From: Candidatus Uhrbacteria bacterium
Lineage (GTDB): Bacteria; Patescibacteriota; Patescibacteriia; UBA9934; UBA11717
Length of the DNA stretch: 22,650 bases
Assembly: GCA_013203725.1 (NCBI GenBank)
Contig: JABMPK010000102.1
Location: 1 to 22,650 of the forward strand
Reading direction: 5' to 3'
The notes beneath the pieces were generated by a model. The model had not been told where the DNA came from, did not search any database, and was given only the letters and a program-made list of their open reading frames with translations. This document shows, piece by piece, positions 20,018 through 22,650 of this stretch (position 1 is its first letter; each line of letters begins with the position of its first letter). Position numbers and translations under genes: made by a program.

Positions 20018-20266
20018 ATGGCTACTGAATTGATCAATGAGCCGGTGGAGGTGCGAGTCGACTTTTGCGGTCGGCATATTCTTCCGCGTGCCATGAGGTG
20101 GAACAACCATACTTATGCAATACATCATGTAAACATGGTCCACAGTAGTTACAACGGCGCGGACAAGCTCTATTTTTTCTCAGTCTCAGACAAAACAAAC
20201 TATTTTAAACTACAACTCGATACAGCTAACCTCGAGTGGAGATTAGTTGAGATGTACGCAGAGTAA
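20018..20266 (+). CDS. Small protein of unknown function (possibly DUF6504-like)
   Basis: 82 residues, no membrane segment. The order NEPVEVRVDFCGRHILPRAM, RWNNHTYAIHHVNMVH, KLYFFSVSD, YFKLQLDTANLEWRLVEMYA looks like a compact beta-barrel. It resembles the DUF6504 pattern (EPI.V..G.P..F.W.G..Y.V, YYRV, FELY.D, W.L), a family often next to DinB/ImuB genes in Actinobacteria; here dinB is the next gene. The likeness is by eye and weak. ATG 20018 is the only good start. Confidence 0.6.
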   Translation: MATELINEPVEVRVDFCGRHILPRAMRWNNHTYAIHHVNMVHSSYNGADKLYFFSVSDKTNYFKLQLDTANLEWRLVEMYAE

Positions 20267-20308
20267 CATGGCGATGCCTCACAGTCTCAATCGATAAACG
20301 ATCTGTGT

Positions 20309-20410
20309 TTGTCATTGCGAGCGGTAGCGAAGCAACCTAGTTAAGGGAACTCATGTCGTAGGCACTGGTCCAGTGCTTATCGAGGTTGCTTCGTACCTCG
20401 CAATGACAAA
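20309..20410. repeat. Family A dispersed repeat, complete copy (A3)
   Basis: TTTGTCATTGCGAGCGGTAG and CGAAGCAACCT on the left; AGGTTGCTTCGTACCTCGCA and ATGACAAA on the right. A small stem GCACTGG/CCAGTGC sits in the middle. Confidence 0.9.
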
Positions 20411-20437
20411 TTTGAATCATACAAAATCCTTTCCTGC

Positions 20438-20562
20438 CATCATTAGCGTAACTAAGCGAAGTCGAAGGACATTTGTCGTGCAGCTTAATTAGCACTCCAG
20501 ATTTCCAAGACTAAGGTCCTTCGACTGCCGCTCCCTCCAGAGGCGGGCGCGGCAGAATGACA
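20438..20562. repeat. Family B dispersed repeat, interrupted copy (B3)
   Basis: Left arm ATCATTAGCG...AAGCGAAGTCGAAGGAC; right arm AAGGTCCTTCGACTGCCGCT, then about 20 GC-rich bases not in B1 before CAGAATGACA. Confidence 0.7.
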
Positions 20563-20611
20563 ATTGCTGGATTGGACTTACATATTTTAAATTAATCAAG
20601 ATTGTTTTACT

Positions 20612-20731
20612 GTCATTGCGAGTGGCAACGAAGCAACCTCGTCCAGTGGAAGATTGGCGCAATACACATGAGACAACTTGCATAAATCGCTTCCATTTAT
20701 CCCTCCGAAGGTGTGCTGCGCAATAACAAAA
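20612..20731. repeat. Family A dispersed repeat, degenerate copy (A4)
   Basis: Left edge GTCATTGCGAGTGGCAACGA, then AGCAACCTCG is well kept; the right end is decayed to about GCGCAATAACAAAA. Confidence 0.7.
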
Positions 20732-20761
20732 GTACTGTAATCACGTACACAAACTAAACGT

Positions 20762-21991
20762 ATGAATACCTCTCGAATAATAATGCACATAGACTTCAAC
20801 TCGTATTTTGCGAGCGTGGAGCAACAAGCAAACCCGTTTCTGCGCGGTAAGGCTATTGGAGTTGGTGGAAAGCCTGGCACACGTAGCATAGTTGCAACCG
20901 CATCTATTGAAGCAAAAAGGCAAGGCGTAAAGACAGCAATGTCATCTAGTGAGGCAACTAGACTGCTTCCAGAGCTACAGATGATTGACGGGGACGCTCG
21001 CAAATACAGCGAGATGACCGACCGTTTTATGAATATTTACAAACGTCATGCCGATGTCGTAGAGCAGTTTTCTGTTGACGAGGCGTTCTTAGACGTTACA
21101 GAACAATGCGAAGACTGGATGGATGCCATTGCAATAGCACTCAGAATTCGCGAAGACATTAAAAATGAGATTGGTTCCTACACCACAGCATCGATTGGAA
21201 TTGCACCGAATAAATTAGTTGCAAAAATTGCATCAGAATCAGACAAACCGCACGGAATGACAGTGGTGTACCCGGATGAAGTTGAAGCATTTTTAGACGA
21301 ACGCGAACTTTCCGACGTTCCAGGAATCGGTTTCGCCATTTTACGACGCCTAGAAGAGATGGGAATCTCTTCAATAACACAGCTCCGGGAAGCGCCCCTC
21401 TCTACCCTCGCCTCTTTTAAACAATACGGACACTTTCTATACAACGTTCCACGCGGCATAGATCATTCACGCGTAAGTGACGTTCAAGAAGTTCCAAAAT
21501 CGGTAGGGCACTCTTACACCCTGCCTTTCGACACAAGTTCCCCCACTGTCCTACGGGCCACCCTGCTCCACTTAGCAGACAAGGTTGCTTGGCGCTTACG
21601 AAAACACGGACTAGTGGCCAGAAGTTTCTCTGCAGTAGTCAGGTTCGAAAGCATGAGTTTTAAAGGCAGTATGGGTAAATTCGACGCACCAACAAACGAA
21701 GGGCTTAAAATATTCAACGGAGCATGGACAAAGGTCTCTCCCCTACTCCACTCAGACAAGATAAGACTAGTAGGAGTATCCGCCCGAGACCTCGTTCCAG
21801 TTCACGAACAAGTATCATCCGACGCCGGAGAACAAAAACGCACAAAACTCCTCCCAGCTCTAGACAAAATTCAGCACCGCTACGGATCCGGCTCCTGGCT
21901 CCGAGCATCCGAACTCCTAGCCGTAAAGCTCAAAGAGCGCACAAACGGCTTCTTCTTCGACCACGTAGGAGAATCGAGCGAGGCGTACTAG
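20762..21991 (+). CDS. dinB: DNA polymerase IV (Y-family)
   Basis: 409 residues. Palm/finger motifs: IMHIDFNSYFASVEQQANPF at 7-26 with catalytic Asp11 and steric-gate-region Phe16, SIVATASIEAKRQGVKTAM, then QFSVDEAFLDVT with Asp106/Glu107. The thumb has VPGIG (HhH) and the little finger domain runs from about 240 to 360. The third residue of the canonical DxD is Asn13. It copies damaged DNA with low fidelity. No recognisable beta-clamp-binding motif is seen at the C-terminus. ATG 20762 is used; ATG 20783 is an alternative but would cut the first strand. Confidence 0.94.
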   Translation: MNTSRIIMHIDFNSYFASVEQQANPFLRGKAIGVGGKPGTRSIVATASIEAKRQGVKTAMSSSEATRLLPELQMIDGDARKYSEMTDRFMNIYKRHADVVEQFSVDEAFLDVTEQCEDWMDAIAIALRIREDIKNEIGSYTTASIGIAPNKLVAKIASESDKPHGMTVVYPDEVEAFLDERELSDVPGIGFAILRRLEEMGISSITQLREAPLSTLASFKQYGHFLYNVPRGIDHSRVSDVQEVPKSVGHSYTLPFDTSSPTVLRATLLHLADKVAWRLRKHGLVARSFSAVVRFESMSFKGSMGKFDAPTNEGLKIFNGAWTKVSPLLHSDKIRLVGVSARDLVPVHEQVSSDAGEQKRTKLLPALDKIQHRYGSGSWLRASELLAVKLKERTNGFFFDHVGESSEAY

Positions 21992-21996
21992 ACAAT

Positions 21997-22021
21997 AAAG
22001 CCCCGCCATTTCGGGACTTTT
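21997..22021. terminator. Terminator between dinB and the RskA-like gene
   Basis: AAAG-c-CCCG (21997-22005), six-base loop, CGGG-a-CTTT (22012-22020), one internal mismatch, then T. Confidence 0.65.
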
Positions 22022-22036
22022 ATCTGAACAATTTGT

Positions 22037-22549
22037 CTAAAACTGCCCCTCCAGCACATGATCCGCCGGAGCTGGATCCTGGTCTTCTGGCTCTATTGTT
22101 ATAACTACTTTTCGGTAGTCCCTTTGGTCTTCGTCTGCCTCGTATAACAAATACCACTTTAAATCGTCGGCGTGCTGAATCAAGACGCCTGTTGAAAAGA
22201 AATCAAATGGTTTTGACCTAATCAACCACCCTTCATAAAAATACCCTACTGGTGGATCTGGCAAAGACGCAACAACTACATGCTGATACACGCCTTCTAC
22301 AAACTGCACCGATGCTGTTCCTGAACCATGAGTACCGCCAACGCCAACAAGACCAACCTCCGACGCGCCCTCGTCCACGGCAATAGCAGTCGTGTCTTGA
22401 GCTATGTTAGCCTCAAAGTCTACCAAGCTGTCTAATACAATCGCATTGTCCAGTGGAATGGAAAGCACCGATCCTGAAAGTACATCGCTCACCGTGTCTC
22501 CTGCAGAAGTACCGCCAATATCAAGCTGAGCTTCTTCGGGCAGTGACAC
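22037..22549 (-). CDS. RskA-like exported protein, with upstream in-frame stop
   Basis: The GTG-started frame gives 170 residues. The C-terminal half (VEGVYQHVVVASLPDPPVGY, then FYEGWLI, FFSTGVL and ITIEPEDQDPAPADHVLEG) resembles the extracytoplasmic domain of anti-sigma-K (RskA)-type proteins. Reading upstream in the same frame, codons to 22595 give AVFFLGRNIGVKNSTE, then a TGA (22598-22600), then RSRIKWPKFLGIAVIL to the window edge. The sequence on both sides of the TGA together makes a signal-anchor helix, so the true gene probably starts outside the window and is broken here by one nonsense codon. A sequencing error is also possible. Confidence 0.65.
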   Translation of the reverse strand: MSLPEEAQLDIGGTSAGDTVSDVLSGSVLSIPLDNAIVLDSLVDFEANIAQDTTAIAVDEGASEVGLVGVGGTHGSGTASVQFVEGVYQHVVVASLPDPPVGYFYEGWLIRSKPFDFFSTGVLIQHADDLKWYLLYEADEDQRDYRKVVITIEPEDQDPAPADHVLEGQF

Positions 22550-22650
22550 TTCCGTGGAATTCTTTACACCAATATTACGACCAAGAAAGAATACTGCTCA
22601 CAAAATAACAGCAATTCCTAGAAACTTAGGCCACTTTATCCGCGACCTAC

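Larger units (their letters stand above)
20267..20761. other. 495-base gene-free region with dispersed repeats
   Basis: Holds a complete family A element (20309-20410), an interrupted family B element (20438-20562) and a degenerate family A element (20612-20731). No SOS-type operator or clear promoter for dinB was found in the last 60 bases. Confidence 0.75.

Noticed and set aside
20596..21003. 135-codon minus-strand frame overlapping dinB
   Set aside because: Antisense to the conserved dinB start and a repeat.
22037..22650. UGA recoded as glycine (as in Gracilibacteria/SR1)
   Set aside because: TGA acts as a normal stop in xseB, the TM0106-type gene and NUDIX, and most genes contain no internal TGA.

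Overview
The window looks like chromosomal DNA of an uncultured, streamlined bacterium, most likely of the Patescibacteria/CPR radiation. The reasons are compact operons with ATGA and TAATG overlaps, few Shine-Dalgarno sequences, several promoters that appear to give leaderless mRNAs, an archaeal-type UMP kinase, many short single-helix envelope proteins of unknown function, and dispersed palindromic repeats. Lineage cannot be fixed from the sequence alone, and no rRNA or tRNA gene was found.

Layout. 1-2580 (+): the end of a beta-propeller-like protein, a NUDIX hydrolase, then a strong promoter, an L10-type leader with a terminator hairpin, rplJ and rplL. 2597-3476: a four-helix membrane protein ending in a terminator shared with the convergent genes. 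3478-6083 (-): a SAM methyltransferase, a Fic/Doc-type protein preceded by an unlisted 52-codon candidate antitoxin gene, a P-loop kinase and an archaeal-type UMP kinase. 6109-10926 (-): a tightly overlapping operon of a TM0106-type nuclease fused to an RNase H-like exonuclease, a membrane-anchored C39-like peptidase, a membrane protein, xseA, xseB and a 4-TM holin-family protein. 11145-13484 (-): monocistronic envelope genes (lipoprotein cyclophilin, Lys/Ala-rich membrane protein, ZU5-like protein), a truncated GNAT and a 29-codon gene with its own promoter and terminator.

13551-14883 (+): a lipoprotein of different base composition, then bcp peroxiredoxin. 14929-16298 (-): P-loop kinase, VOC protein and SET-domain protein in one operon. 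16299-16886: mosaic of dispersed repeats. 16887-17915 (-): a divergent MetK homologue. 18008-19347 (+): a His-rich metal-tail membrane protein and lexA. 19348-20017: no gene, but a strongly foldable region (candidate structured RNA) and a cluster of GC-rich palindromes. 20018-21991 (+): a small unknown protein and dinB, separated by repeats. 22037-22650 (-): an RskA-like exported protein interrupted by an in-frame TGA.

A theme is DNA damage response and repair: lexA with an unusual fourfold symmetric operator, dinB, xseAB and a RecB-family nuclease lie within 15 kb. Another is intrusion of dispersed palindromes into coding regions (xseA, the C39-like gene) and into the rplJ leader. The best leads are the lexA operator, the Fic module with its start codon inside a hairpin, the 19.4-19.65 kb RNA-like fold and the leaderless promoters.
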